Origin: Strigamia acuminata
Taxonomy: Eukaryota; Arthropoda; Chilopoda; Geophilomorpha; Linotaeniidae
Reading direction: 5' to 3'
DNA length: 64,000 nt
Assembly: GCA_949358305.1 (NCBI GenBank)
Contig: OX442319.1
Span: forward strand, 10,292,001-10,356,000
Part shown: positions 21,111 to 33,879 of the stretch, one piece after another
Layout: every line of letters starts with the position of its first letter
Position numbering within the stretch: the stretch's first letter is position 1
Position numbers and translations under genes: made by a program
The notes under the pieces: model-generated
Databases searched by the model: none
Seen by the model: only the letters and a program-made list of their open reading frames with translations
Told to the model about the DNA's origin: nothing

Positions 21111-21433
21111 ACCGTACTGCCTCGATTTAACGCCGGGGCGTTTATTCATTTTTTCTAGTTGACCCCCCCGGCGTTCATTCAAAGCCCGGCGATTATTCGC
21201 GCCGGGCGTCTACCCGAAAAAAAAAATTGGAAAGCCACTCATTGCTAGCTATTCTTCGATGTTTCGACCAAAAGACCTCTCAAAACGTTTAAAAAACGTT
21301 TCAACCCGGCGTTTAAACAAACCCGGCGTTCATTTAAGGCCGGCGTTTATTGCCATTTCGTCCTCAGTTTGCCCGGCGCTTAATCAGGAGCCGGCGTTTA
21401 GATACGACCGGCGTTAAATCGAGGCAGTACGGT
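21111..21433. mobile_element. Inverted-repeat element, ACCGTACTGCCTCGATTTAA ends
   Basis: Left end ACCGTACTGCCTCGATTTAA and right end TTAAATCGAGGCAGTACGGT are exact 20-bp complements. The interior is GC-rich, with about eight repeats of CCGGCGTTTA or its variants. No frame for a transposase. Isolated right-end sequences of this family begin the repeats at 2974 and 5757. Confidence 0.75.
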
Positions 21434-21583
21434 AAATTTTTTTATTTTTTTAGATTTTGGATAGAATTACAGTAGTTTTCTGAGATTGTATGCTGAATTT
21501 CTCAGATTTTTGATACATTTTGTGTCGTTTCTTGAAATTTGTGTTGAATTTCTGTCAATTTTTTAGACTGTGCAAATGTTTTC

Positions 21584-22140
21584 CAATTTCTCAGATTTTC
21601 TGTCAATTTCTCAGATTTTCTGTCAATTTCTCAGATTTTCTGTCAATTTCTCAGATTTTCTGCAATTTCTCAGATTTTCTGCCAATTTCTCAGATTTTTT
21701 TTTCAATTTTTTAGATTTTCTGTTAATTTCTCAGATTTTCTGTCAATTTCTCAGATTTTCTGTCAATTTCTCAGATTTTTCAGTCAATTTCTCAGATTTT
21801 CAGTCAATTTCTCAGATTTTCTGTTAATTTCTCAGATTTTCTGTCAATTTCTCAGATTTTTTCTCAATTTTTCAGATTTGTTCTCAATTTCTCAGATTCT
21901 CTCTCGGTTTCTCAGATTTTTTCTCAATTTTTCAGATTTTTTTCTCAATTTCTCAGATTCTCTCTCAATTTCTCAGATTTACTCTCAATCTCTCAGATTT
22001 TCTCTTAATTTCTCAGATTTTCAGTCAAGTTCTCAAATAACATACAGATTTTCTGGTCAATTTCTCAAATATTATACAGTTTTTATGTCAATTTCTCAAA
22101 TATCATACAGTTTTTATGTCAATTTCTCAATATTTTTGCA
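21584..22140. repeat. Minisatellite, unit about 19-21 bp (TCTCAGATTTTCTGTCAATT)
   Basis: Roughly 26 units, most homogeneous at 21590-21660 and 21720-21840, with variants using AGTC, CTC and later ACATACAG-type insertions. Frames running through it are repeat artefacts. Confidence 0.85.
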
Positions 22141-22175
22141 TATTCTGTAATTTTCTTTAATAGCTACATTACCGG

Positions 22176-22974
22176 TAGGGTTTCTCTACCGGTATTTACC
22201 GGTATCAATAACCGGTATTTTTTTTAAAAAAACCGAATACCGAATACCGTCTTTATTTCGGTATTTTTACCGGTTTTTATTGGGAGAAAAATAGGGAAAA
22301 CACCGCCAAAATATTTCATTTTAGGGATGGAAATGGTCGGTTTTTAACTATTTTTATTTTCAATTAATTATTATTGTTGTTTTTTATATTTTTTTTGAGT
22401 AAAAATTTGGTCCAATAGTAGTTGTAATATTTTTAGGAATGTGAGAGGCACGTGCTTGAGGGGTTTGACTCACTGAGGTTCCCCTTTCCCTTTCTCTGAC
22501 CTTGTTTGATTCGGATTTAAAAGAGCAAGAAATTTATTTACAAAAAACTTCTCTACTTTATTATTATTTATAATTATTATTGTTATTACCATATTTAAAA
22601 AAAAAATTTCTCAAAATTATTGAAAGTTTTCTTGTATGTTTTAAAATGGCGTCAAAATTACAAACCCAATTGAAGAAGTGTGTTATTAACTTGACCCTGA
22701 ATTCTGTTTCATTAACTGGTTTAAGCAGACAAATTAACCAGAAAATAATTTTTTTTAAATCAGAACATGAAGTGTATTAAAGATCGTATCCAAAATGTGA
22801 CAAAAATCTTCAGAAAAAAAAATATTTTTTAAAATTTTACTTTATAAAAAAGGAAAATAAAAATAAAAATATTTTATTTTACTTCATTACCGAAAATTAC
22901 CGGTTTACCGGTTTTTTTGGACATTGAATACCGAAATACCGGTTTTTCAAAAAGTGCGTTTTTGAGAAACCCTA
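22176..22974. mobile_element. hAT-like element with perfect 8-bp target duplication
   Basis: Ends TAGGGTTTCTC and GAGAAACCCTA, flanked by exact ATTACCGG at 22168-22175 and 22975-22982. An 8-bp duplication points to hAT. The interior ends are full of ACCGGTA and TACCGG palindromes. A short plus frame at 22640-22780 (MASKLQTQLKK onward) may be a relic but is not recognisable as hAT transposase. Confidence 0.8.
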
Positions 22975-22984
22975 ATTACCGGTA

Positions 22985-23690
22985 TACTTAAACTCATTAC
23001 GTTATTTGTATTCAAATTAAGCAGATTGAATCCCATACATTAATTTTCAAAAATTTACATATTTGCAACACAACTAAAATTACTTGCCAGGAAACTCGTT
23101 CCCATGATTTTCATTTAAATGTTAAATCGTTGAACAAGAAGGGGAAGAAGCAAACCAGGATGCGAATAATTGAGAAGCAAATCTCTCCATTAACATAGAA
23201 ACACAACTGCAAACCCACACTAACACTAAACCTGCTTTATTGCTGACATTTTAAATGAAACTGATTTGATTGAAATGAATCGCTTATTTATACGTGCAAC
23301 CAATTGAGTTATATACGCCCTAACACGCGTTAAAAAATACTCTTTATGTTGTTGCACTACATTATATGCACTATTTTGATTTTAATTTAAATGTTTCAAT
23401 TTGAAATTGAATCCACCTTGGTGCTCGTTATTTAAGAATTGTTGGGTTTTTATTTCCTTTTTATTTGATTTTACTTTTTTTTTTTTTTTAGTTTTTTTTT
23501 TTTTTTTTTAATTTCAATTGGAATTTTTCAAAATTGCATATTAAATTACATATGAATCTTCAATCCACACTTGACTTGACTTGACTTGACTTGACTTGTC
23601 GGCTCATTTAAGTGTGTTTTTGTTTACTTTACAGATGGGAATTAATTTTATTGATTTTTCCACTTGAGTGAAGTGATGGAATTTTAATGG
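22985..23690. other. Intergenic, low-complexity pieces
   Basis: T-rich runs at 23465-23510 and five copies of TTGAC/ACTTG at 23565-23600. No gene recognised. Confidence 0.3.
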
Positions 23691-23698
23691 AGGTCTAT

Positions 23699-24210
23699 AA
23701 ATAAATGCAAAAAAATGCTTGTTGACAGAAAATGACATGAAAATTGACATGAAAATTTCTAAACAACACCTTAACGAAGAAAAAAAGGATTTTCGTGGAA
23801 AAAAAGTGCATTTTCTGGCGTAAAAATGCATTTTCTAGCGTAAAAATGCATTTTTTAGCGTAAAGATGCATTTTCTGGCGTAAAAAGATGCATTTTCTGG
23901 CGTAAGATGCATTTTCTGGCGTAGAAATGCATTTCCTGGCATAAAAAATAATTTCCAAGAGAAAAAATGCATTTCCAAGCGAAAAAATGCATTTTTAAGC
24001 GAAAAATTGTGTATTTACAAGCGAAAAAATGCATATTCAAGTGAAAAATTTATTTATTTTATTTATTTATTTTGTTTGCTTGAAAATTCATTTTGTTTGC
24101 TTAAAAATGCATTTTTTGCATCAAAATCCATTTCGTCATCCTTAAGGTGTTGTTTAGAAATTTTCATGGGCTTCCTCCCCCTGTCAACAAGCATTTTTTT
24201 GCATTTATTT
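23699..24210. mobile_element. Inverted-repeat element with internal GCATTTT minisatellite
   Basis: Arms at 23699-23774 and 24142-24210 are near-perfect inverted copies: AAATAAATGCAAAAAAATGC, TTGTTGACAG and AAATTTCTAAACAACACCTT all recur inverted, with a short indel between them. Between the arms, about 23805-24050 is an array of roughly 11 units of about 20-22 bp of the form GCATTTTCTGGCGTAAAAAT, drifting to GCATTTCCAAGCGAAAAAAT. No transposase. Confidence 0.75.
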
Positions 24211-24605
24211 AAAAAAAAAAGTCATTACAAAAATATGCATGTTTAGCTGCAAATGTATATTTCTACCTGCTAAAATGCATTTTTTTCATGCAAAAACGAT
24301 TCTTTAGCTGTAAAATTCATTTCCAGCTGCAAAATAGACTTTTTTAACACCCAAAATCCACTTTTATATCAACAAATCTATTTTTATTGAATATAATTGA
24401 TCAAAAAAGCTTAAATTCATCAGTTACACTGCATCGCTACCCCTCCCTGATCTGGAGTTGGGGGTTCCTTTTTTCCCCTATTCCCCCAATTCCCCCTCCA
24501 CCCATAATCCGACCATTCTCTCTACGACATCTTTTGAATGACCAATTTTATCCACATACCAAACTGAATGTTCACTCAACGTTCACTTTTTGCCTCCACC
24601 CACCA
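24211..24605. other. AT-rich flank, nothing recognised
   Basis: Degenerate GCATTT-containing words continue to about 24370, perhaps decayed array. The C-rich piece at 24440-24610 gives no recognised product. Confidence 0.3.
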
Positions 24606-24639
24606 ACTGCCACAGAAATAGATTTAATGAGACGCACTA

Positions 24640-24935
24640 TGGCAGTCCAGTTGCTTGAATTGCTGTTTTGAAGGCGTTGATAGCACCTCGCTGTAGAATT
24701 AGACTGGAAAATCGATCAGAGCGATGTGTAACAGCTTATTTACATGGCAAACTTGAAACTGTTTTCACAGAACAACCCGAAGGTTCTCATTATTCCGGGA
24801 AAAGAGGAGAGAGTGAAGATGTTTGTCGAAATGTTTCCATTGTGATGTGCAGAAATTAGACACGGGATTTAAGTTGGCAGATTTTACGAGAACGTTAGCA
24901 GACACTAAATGTGTATGTTTATTGCTGGAATGTTG
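24640..24935 (+). pseudogene. Internally deleted Ty1/copia pol remnant
   Basis: The plus strand reads CVTAYLHGKLETVFTEQPEG at about 24737-24785, a decayed form of the copia reverse transcriptase stretch DVKTAYLxGxLxExxxMxQPEG. At about 24860-24905 it reads FKLADFTRTLADTK, matching the C-terminal LADxxTKxL motif after RNase H. Several hundred residues between them are missing, so the copy is deleted and frameshifted. Confidence 0.55.
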
Positions 24936-24939
24936 AAAA

Positions 24940-27205
24940 GCGCTCTATCCAGAGACGTGTGCCCGTTGTCAGAGAGAGATGATGTTACTTTTGATGATAA
25001 ATGACATCATAAGCACGAAGGCACATCGATCAATGTCCAGTACAGCGCTCGGATTTGGGGTTTTGGGCATTGTTTTTGTTTATTCGGGTCAAATGAACGA
25101 ATTCGTCGGCGGTTTTCGTGGATAAGCCATCTGGTTCAAAATGTAATAACTATAATTTTTTTTAACAAATATACTTTCCATTAAATTTTTATAATAATAT
25201 GATTATTCCTACGATTGTTATTGAATTTTGTGACAAAAAGTAGTGCAAAGTAACCCCGCTTTACGCTACATTGAAATTACATTATAATGTATTGATATGT
25301 ATTTGAAATGGATTGGGTTTTGCACTTTGCAAGAATGTTTTTTGTAATATATTTTTAAAATATATTATGGAATGCATTTTTTCAATTGTATTATATAAAA
25401 CGATATATCGCAGTGGGAATTTTTGAATTTGTGTATTGTATTTGTGAATTTGTCCGTATCGCAATGAGATATCGCAAACGATATATCGCAATTTGCGAGG
25501 AGGTCAAGGGTTGTGTGAGATTTGCATCTTATCATTTGTAATGTTTTATTTAATATTTGTTAGTCACAGTATCATAGTGTTAAGTTTATGTTATCCGAAC
25601 AGTGCTTATTTTTAGTTACAATATATTGTGTCATGTGTGTCATTTTTATGTGTCATAGTATTGTTCTTTTGTTATATTAGTTTTACTTTTAAATCAAAAC
25701 ATTATGTTTGTATCAGTTGCTGCTTGCTTTCAAAGAGTAAACATCTAAAAACACTTTGTGCCCAAAAGAGAATACATCTATTTCTCCGTTGGTTTGCACT
25801 AACCAAGACGACCCACCGAGAGCAGTACCGGATCATCACAGTTTGTTGAAATTACCAGATTCAGCTAGCGATGCTTTCTTCTAAGCAATATACCGCGATT
25901 TTATATATTGTGATAATCACGTTCAGATAACGTAAATGTGTTTGAAGTTAGAGGAAGGTTATGTCATCTGAAAATCAAAAGCACAAATCTCTGAGAATTT
26001 TTTTCTACGAATTAAAAATAAAAACAAAAACTGTCTCAAAGTGCCGCCAACTTCTCTCCTATATTTACTTGGGATGGGTTAAGTGAAAAGCAATATATGG
26101 TAAATTATACTTTTGAACCACTTTTGAGTCGTCTGAAGTTTGGAAAATTAATAGGGGGAAAAATTAGGAGTTCAAAGGATTAAATTGGGAGAAATCGATT
26201 GAGACCCAAATCCATAAAACGGACTAATGGTGCGTGCGCTTTGGGGTTAAGGGGACTCATTAGTTTTGTTCTAGTCACTTAATTTGATTGAATTTTTTCC
26301 GATGCATTTTGATCCATGACCTGAATCAATAAACTTGCTTCATAAGTGATATTTTATCATTTTTACTGGAAAAAAAGCCAAAAAAAATGTTTGTTTTATT
26401 TTTTTTTGTTGTAAAACTTACTCATTATCACCAATAATCGTTTTCAAGTGATGTTGTTGTCATGGCAACTAATGGAAATTACCATAATGATTTCCAGCTG
26501 TGAAAAGTAGAGTTAAAAAAAATTTCTAAATTGGAAAACGCAGCAAGTTAGAAGCGAAAAGTGTGATTGACGTAGTGTCAAAAGAGATTTTGAAAATCAA
26601 TAAAATATTTTTTATTTTTTTTTATTTTCTCTTTTTTTATTCCCGAATTGTAATTATGCATTTTAATGAGGTGTTAATGGCCGAGTTTAATCCGTTTAAT
26701 TAATACAATCCTTTTAATGGAATTTAATGCAATCTCCACATTGACTTGTGCGGTCGGTAATTTGTGGTCAAGCAACATCCAGATATTACCAAGATGGCGT
26801 TAAGCAATTACCATTAAAATTCTTGTTATCACCAGCTTTGGCGCTGTTGTTGTTGCGTAAGCAGCATCGTTTCTAGTCGTTTTGGTTGCATCGTATATTA
26901 TGCGCTTCTTCTTGTTAGCCTGCAAATCACGTTTGAGGGGGGGGGGGGTCCTGTAACAGCTGCTGCTTTTTGAAAACGCGACTATACGCAAGTGGTGTAG
27001 TTGTGCGAGTTTGCTTATAGGGTAAAGACGTTCAACTTCATAAGATTCATCGATTTCAAATCTTAACCTCGTGCGAATGCAGAGTACCTGCGTGTGTTCA
27101 AACACGACACATATTGTAGTTTGGGGTAGGCAGAAAATCAACAAAGACGTCTCAGAATGTCAACTAAAACTTGGTTAAAAGTCACAAATTTTGGAAAAGT
27201 CGTAC
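24940..27205. other. Intergenic, no gene recognised
   Basis: AT-rich with palindromic ATATATCG words at 25400 and 25480. A minus-strand open stretch at 26800-27144 is locally GC-richer and contains a G10 run, but gives no recognisable protein. Confidence 0.3.
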
Positions 27206-27213
27206 ACTGGGTG

Positions 27214-27688
27214 GTGGATTTCTTCAGCGGTACAGGTACAAAAACAAAATGTTTTTTTTAAAAATATCGCATTTTCTGAAAGTGGTACTGCATCTGTACC
27301 ACTTTTTATGGTACTATTTCTCTTTACTTTAGGTAAAATCTCACAAAATGTAGCAAAATCTCATTAAATGTAGCAAAATCTCATAAAATGTAGCAAAATC
27401 TCATAAAATGTAGCAAAATCGCATTAAATGTCGCAAAATTTCATAAAATGTAGCAAAATCGCATAAAATGTAGCAAAATCTCATAAAATGTAGCAAAATC
27501 GCATTAAATCTCATAAAATGTCGCAAAATCTCGCAAAATCTCATAAAATGTTGCAAAATCGCATAAAATGTGGCAAAATCTCACAAAATGTTGCAAAATC
27601 GCATAAAATGTGGCAAAATCTCACAAAATGTAACAAAATCTCGCAAAATCTCGCGCGATCTTGTACCGGTACATCTTAAGAAATCCAC
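27214..27688. mobile_element. GTGGATTTCTT inverted-repeat element with large internal minisatellite
   Basis: Left end GTGGATTTCTTCAGCGGTAC and right end GTACATCTTAAGAAATCCAC are inverted relatives. The interior from about 27335 to 27655 is an array of roughly 16 units of about 20 bp (CTCATAAAATGTAGCAAAAT). The 184-bp relative at 5193-5376 has the same ends but only two AGATTTTGCT units, so the array expanded inside this copy. Confidence 0.75.
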
Positions 27689-27689
27689 A

Positions 27690-29335
27690 AAAATACCGCA
27701 GAAGAAATTCAAACACAGTTACAAAATCTCCGAAATATCCAGATATTCTCAACATATTTCCAACCCGTTATTTAAAATTTAAAATTAATAATTCCACAAT
27801 TTATTTCAAACTCATAAATGTAAAAAAAACTCTGTCGTGTGTGTTTTTTCAACTTTCAGGATTTTTTAACGACAATTTATGAGTGTTTTGGATCTCCATT
27901 TTGTATAGAAACATCCGTCAGAGCAAAACCAGAAACTTTCCCTGATTTAATAATGCGCGCTTCAACTTGTGGGCTTTTGCAAACGCTGCATATGGCATCG
28001 CTGTCAAGAGAATAATAGATGAGCACAAGAGATGCAACAGTTTTAAATCCTTTCACATGGAATAAACAAGAATAAACGAGGGCGGGGACATTTAATTTGA
28101 ATTAAAATCGTTTTGAAATTGTGTTTTGCACCTGCTAACTCTAAAATTAATTAGTGCATGTGTTGCAACGTTCAGTAAATCAGTTTGGATAATGATGAAA
28201 GATGTAATTTCTCTGTGCCAGTGTCCTCGTTGTCCCAGTTTGAGAGCAAATTGCTTCGCGCACCGTTAATGAGTTTCCAATGCGGAAAGCACTTGGTCCA
28301 CCGTCCTCACTAATACTCAAGCAAATGGCCATCGTAATTCCATCAACAACTCATAAACAAACCATTATGGCACCATGGTAACACAGATGGAACATATTGT
28401 CTCGATTGATTCCCCGTGAAATGATAAAGTTTACAAGTTATGTGCGAAATTTGCACTGATGTATGCAAACCGTAAACAATTGTAATGGCGCGTGATAGCA
28501 CCTCAAATGTTATTTACGGCCAACTGGAAGTCAATACTCGAAGCTAAGTGGACATTTCCGCTACGGCCGGAAGTGGCAGCGACCTATAAATGGATTGAAG
28601 GGGGAAATGAACTCCAGTTGGGTTTCTATTCAACTTATTGTCATGGAAACAAGAAGTGGGCAAGGGAAAGTAATTTAAATCTAAATGGGTTTTGGAGAAT
28701 CCGGTAATGAAATTGAAAAGGTTGGGTGGAATATGAACCAAGGAAGAGATTTTTATTTGGGGGGGGTGTGGGGGGTGTTTTGCTAAATTGTTTGTGTCGT
28801 TTGATTGACCGCAAATAAATATCTGCACAAGTTAATTGGTGGGTTTTTTTTTTTTTTTTTTTTGTTGGTAAATCAAAGTTTGGAATGGAAAGTTTGTTTG
28901 GAAATGGGAAATGGTGAAGAGAATTGATGGGGGAGGGAATAGATATTGATGATGGATTGGGAAGTAAATTTTATTTGATAATGTAAGTTGTAGAATGGAA
29001 ATGAGGAATGAAATTGACATGAGGGGAATCGGATTGAACTTTTTTTTTTTTTTTTTTTTCGGAGAAAGTAAATTTTTATTTTTTGGCTTATGAAGTTTTT
29101 ATATTTGGTTTCAACTGTCAAATGGTGACAGTGCATTTTTTTTTTAGTTTTTGGAAGTTGAATAATTTGTTGTGGTTGCAGTGTATGAAGAATGGGAATT
29201 TTGTGAGTAAATTTTTATGTGTGAAGGGAATTGCACAAAATATGGGAGATAATAGAATTTTTTTTTTTTTTTTTTATAAAAAATGGTAAAAATATCAAAA
29301 TATTTTCTAAATTCTGTTTAAATGAAAGAAATCAG
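27690..29335. other. Intergenic, no gene recognised
   Basis: Mixed sequence with poly(T) runs at 28844-28863 and 29040-29060. Short frames only. Confidence 0.3.
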
Positions 29336-29339
29336 TTAA

Positions 29340-30105
29340 TAATGTTCTCAGATTGTTTGTCAATTTATTTTTCTTCTAATGATATTGAGAATCGTAGGAG
29401 CAAGCATATTGATGTCCGGTTTTATTTTATCCGAGACTGGTTGCATGACAGTGTCTTTGCTCTAAAGCCTAGTACTCATAACACCATTCCGTCCTTGGAA
29501 TGGTAACAGGAATCAAAGTCTTAAGTTTCCTGCCAAGGGTGGTACTCATAAAAATATTGTTTAAACTCTGAATCACCCTTGTCCTGATGGTGCACGGAAA
29601 AATTTAATTGTTTCAGACTGAATAAATTTTGTCTACCCAGAATTCCCTTGTTTTTGATCTAAAATTTGCAACTGGTCACAGCCGGTTGCAAACAAAGACA
29701 CCCAACTACTAGAATTGAACACGTTGTTTGTTGAAGGTTAGTAGAATTATATTTTTGCCTGCATTTCAGACAAAATAAATGCTTTTTTAATTGCAAAAAG
29801 ACCAAAATTGATTTTAAAATTATTTAAGTCAGAAAAGTCGGACAAAGCTTCATTGCCATTGCCAGCCATTTGCAAAACAAGCAACAATGACTCATACAGT
29901 TTAAGAGTACGGAAACTTTCTGGTGACAATTTCATGAGTACCACAAATTTATCAGATTCTGAATAATAAGAGGATAAAACATTCCGCTTGAAATGGTGCT
30001 GTTGAAAAATTAAGACTGTAAAAATATTTAGACTCTGAAAGCGTATGAGTACTAGGTTTAAAGAAGGTACGTACAGACATTAACCTGGCAGAGATATTTA
30101 CGAAG
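29340..30105 (+). pseudogene. Ty1/copia RNase H remnant split by an insertion
   Basis: Before the insertion the frame contains NRRSKHIDVRFYFIRDW (29393-29445), the conserved end of copia RNase H. After it, at 30067-30105, the frame continues as VRTDINLAEIFTKFL, the last conserved motif. The two halves abut in the same frame once the intervening element (29468-30056) is ignored. Confidence 0.7.
29468..30056. mobile_element. Inverted-repeat element inserted in a copia remnant
   Basis: Ends CCTAGTACTCATA and TATGAGTACTAGG are exact inverted repeats. The flanks TCTAAAG (29461-29467) and TTTAAAG (30057-30063) look like a diverged target duplication of 7-8 bp. The copia frame resumes on the far side, so the insertion boundaries are well supported. 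No transposase frame. Confidence 0.75.
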
Positions 30106-30109
30106 TTCT

Positions 30110-33100
30110 TATCGCCGGCTCGTCTTTCATTTTTGCGCCAACATTTCTTTTCGAATTTACGCTAGTTATGTCATTATCAGTCCTCTCCTATAAGACATTA
30201 AAAACATACCATTCAAATTTTGTTAGAATCATAAAAAAAATATAACGATATACGGAGTATCTTATATTAAAATTATTTAAAAATATTTAACAATAAAACA
30301 AATTGTCTAAAATTATTTAGGTCATAGTTATTACAGAGATGTGTTGACTGTTGTTTCAGTTTGCATGGCTACACAATTGCCTGATTTTCTTTTCACTGCA
30401 ATGCCTAACATTTTTACATATGAGATATATATAAATTAGATTTTATTTTTTTTACTAAAGTTAAGAATTTAATACAAATTTTATTTTATTAATTCCGAAA
30501 AATTATTGCAACGGCCATTTGACATCATGACAATCTTATCGAAGAAATTAGTTTGTCTTGACTAAGTATTTGAAACTGTAATGGCGCATGCGAATAACGT
30601 TGGTGTAGTTGAGATTTACATAACTGACTAGTTTATTCAATGTAACATATAGGTGGCGCTGCAGAAAGGCAGTGTCACAAATTAACAAATAACAAGTGAC
30701 GTGCATTGGAGTGAAGAACACTCCAGAAATATTGTATTTTAAACTTTTTTCCCCATAGAGCTTTCCTGCAAGACCCCTCAAGTCTACCATAAACAACACA
30801 TGTTATGAGGTACCGGTATGATAATATCCCAAAAAAATAAAATATATATTATAATACCCAAAAAACTACTTCTGTATACTAGTATACACAAATATAAATT
30901 AAATTTATTTATTTTTCTTATTATAAAGAAAATTATTTCAGTTTTCCAGACATACAATTAATTTTTTTAGCGGTTTTTAGGGGGAAGCCACAAGAGTACC
31001 CCATTGGGAAAACAGTAAGCTGTGCCATAAGACAAGTTACATGCATTTGATAGAACTCTACTTCTCTTTCTCTTCCATTACAAAAATGAAGGCAGAAACA
31101 AAACAAGGCTGTTTGTTGTTGACCTCTGATCATGTGTCCCAATAAATCAACAGGAGAAGGATATAAAGTAGGGGAAAAGTTTTCATTTAGGGACAATATC
31201 ACATCTCAAACTTTACATCAACAACATTTTTCACATCTTTCCCATCTCATGGCCGTGCCTTTTATTTTATTTATTTATTTTTACTTTATTTTACCTGGCG
31301 AGTTCATGAAAAAGTATTATTGGCACTTTAAGGAGAAGGAAAGCCGGTTTTGAAACTCGTAAAAACTGCTACTAAATAATTCATGTACTGGGTCAGTTGA
31401 ACCTTTGTAATCAATAAAAGCAAGTGGATTTTTCTTGTTGCATTTACTCAAAACTAAAACAGTAAGAAACAAAAAATAATAATAAATTATTTAAGTTTTT
31501 ACAAAATAAAATTAAAATTCAGCAGAGAGAAGAGTTTGATTAATTACTTAATGGAGATTACACTCCAGGTGCAGTAATTAATTCTTTTAAGATAGAGATT
31601 ACCTAAAAGTGGGAATAAATTGCTAAAATTTCGCACATAAAATTTTTTTTTTTATTTTAAAATAAAAAAAAATCAACATTTTATGGTTTCATCAAAAATT
31701 GTACATTAGGAAAATGAGAACAGTCAGAAGGAAAGAGTAATTCTTTGCTCTTTCATACACATCTCTAGAACTTAATGAGGCACCAAAATCTTGTTTCATC
31801 CCTCGTTTAACGTGTGGTTGTCATGGCAACTTTAAACTCTTAATAGTATGGGGGTAAGTATTTGAGTTTTTAATTATATTTGCTCTTTTCCTCCTGCAGA
31901 CCACATGTCATGTAATTAGGGTTGCCCTAAAATGCCAACAGGGATTAATTAAATATTTTCAGTCTACCTTTGGATATGTATTAATGGAAGTGAAGGGTCA
32001 ACTTGGGAATTTTATAATCCCAGTTATGCACTACTATGGCCTGAACAGTGGAATAATATTGATTTTTTTCCCACTTTGAGTTTAAGTAAATACATTTAAA
32101 GTGTTATTAATATTAAAATAGAGAATAGCCAGAAATTGTGGTAAGAATTGTTGATTTCTTACCCCTTGGAGAGCTTTTCTGCATGGTCCTTCTAGCGAAG
32201 TTTCACAATTTATTTTCAACTCATAAATGTATGAAAATCTAATTTTTTTTCACTGATATACATGTGATTGTGTGTGATTTTTATCTTTAATGGCTTGTAG
32301 TCAATTACATGGTCCAAAAATTAAGGATCCAGACTTGAGGGTACCCCGTTGCTTCGGGAAATCCAGGTACTTCGAGCGACTGCGTGCCAAGAGCATGTTA
32401 TGACTTCTCTGTGTAGCAGCGTGATGATAATATAATAGCAAATCAAACAGAATGAGAATTTTCAATTTTTTCTATGAAGTCGATTTTCTTTGAGTGAGTA
32501 ATGACAAATGAAAATGTGGCATTAGGGGCTTTAGGATGTAAGCCTGGAGTATCTTTTAAGCCTCTTTAGCACCAGTGTGGGTGATCTTTGCCTATTTTGA
32601 GCCAATAACGTGGCTTAAAGAGTGAACAGATAGTGTCAATGACTAAACTGATATAAAAAATGTAATTACTATCACAAAAAAATAAGCTAAGGAGATTTAC
32701 TGTAAAAATCAATCATGAAATTGTGAACTTGATTTGCAATTGATAGTGTTACTAAATGAGGTGTTAACATTTTATCTCCTCCAGGAAATAAATTTTAAAA
32801 TTCTTGCTGGTAGAGTGAAGTGTTTGTCGCTAAGGATCTGATATGTGATAGCGAGCAACGATAAACCTTTAAGTTTATTCTAAATAATAAAGAGAAGATC
32901 TGTACAACATAACCATTGGCTGCTACACTTCGATTCGTAGCAAAGCTCGTGAGTGTTCGGACGGATGCTACGTGGTCAGGGGAGGGTTACGAGGCGCTGG
33001 ACACAACACACACCACCGGAATTCTATTTTTTCCGGTCGCCAGAAAGTTTCCGTGTGTGTTAAGCGGAATCATGTCTACCACGTCAACCAAAACTTCTGG

Positions 33101-33145
33101 CCGCTCACGGAAAGTGACCATTTCGTGCACGGAATCAGGTCATGT
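30110..33145. other. Long intergenic stretch, no gene recognised
   Basis: Mostly AT-rich. A GC-richer block at about 32920-33145 is open in two frames, but neither yields a family I recognise. At 33150, CAGGGGCGGATC resembles a hAT terminus; no partner was found. Confidence 0.3.
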
Positions 33146-33340
33146 GTACAGGGGCGGATCTACATCAGGGCAAATAGGGCTTGAGCCGAAGGCCCCCAAA
33201 TACTACGAGGCCCCAAGACACAATGCAATGTATTAGTATGCTTTGTTTTAAGAGGCAATAAAACGTGTAAGTGTAAAAATTATATCGGTTTTTGTGTCAT
33301 TTGACATCCTTTGGCGTCTTCTAGACAGTTTTTACGTCAT

Positions 33341-33877
33341 TTACCATGTTTACATGTACTCACTTATCTACTGAAAATGCGAATTTTACTTTTCTAGAAA
33401 ACTGATCATGTAAACAAATCAGTTTTCCAGAAAAGTCAAACTTATCTGGAAAATTAAAATCCACTTGTTTGAGGTAGATTTTGGGTGTTTTGCGCATTGC
33501 CATTTGCAATGTAAACACCCACTCATTGCTTATCTAGATAAGCTGACGTCAGAACAACGCTGTAATGAAACTGTTTAAAAACATGGTGGCAAAATGGAGC
33601 GAGCACAGTGCTCGCAATGTTAGAATGAATATTGTTACATGGGAAACACCAACGAAACAAAACAATATTTTCCGAGGTTGGCGGGAAGACATATTGTTTG
33701 TGCACAGTGCATTGTGGATGATTAATGCGCAAGTTTAACAGAGAGTTAAATACATCATATGACGTCACATTTTTTGGAAAACTGATTCTTTGTAAACGCA
33801 TGCAGTTTTCTAGATAAGTAAAAATTCGCATTTTTACTTATCTACCGTAGATAACTGGTAACATATAAACATGGTAA
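33341..33877. mobile_element. TTACCATGTTTACATG element, copy 1
   Basis: Left end TTACCATGTTTACATGTACT and right end ATATAAACATGGTAA are inverted. The sub-terminal CTTATCT, GAAAATGCGAATTTTACTT and GATCATGTAAAC blocks also recur inverted. Other copies are at 38999-39569 and 57141-57811. No transposase frame, so this is a MITE-like family. Confidence 0.8.
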
Positions 33878-33879
33878 TT

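Noticed and set aside
21470-22155. Terminal inverted repeats around the 21.6-kb minisatellite
   Set aside because: Only an ATTACAG/CTGTAAT match of 7-8 bases was found, which is expected by chance.
26800-27144. A 114-codon minus-strand frame
   Set aside because: No domain, contains a frame through a G run, and no splice context that I can support.
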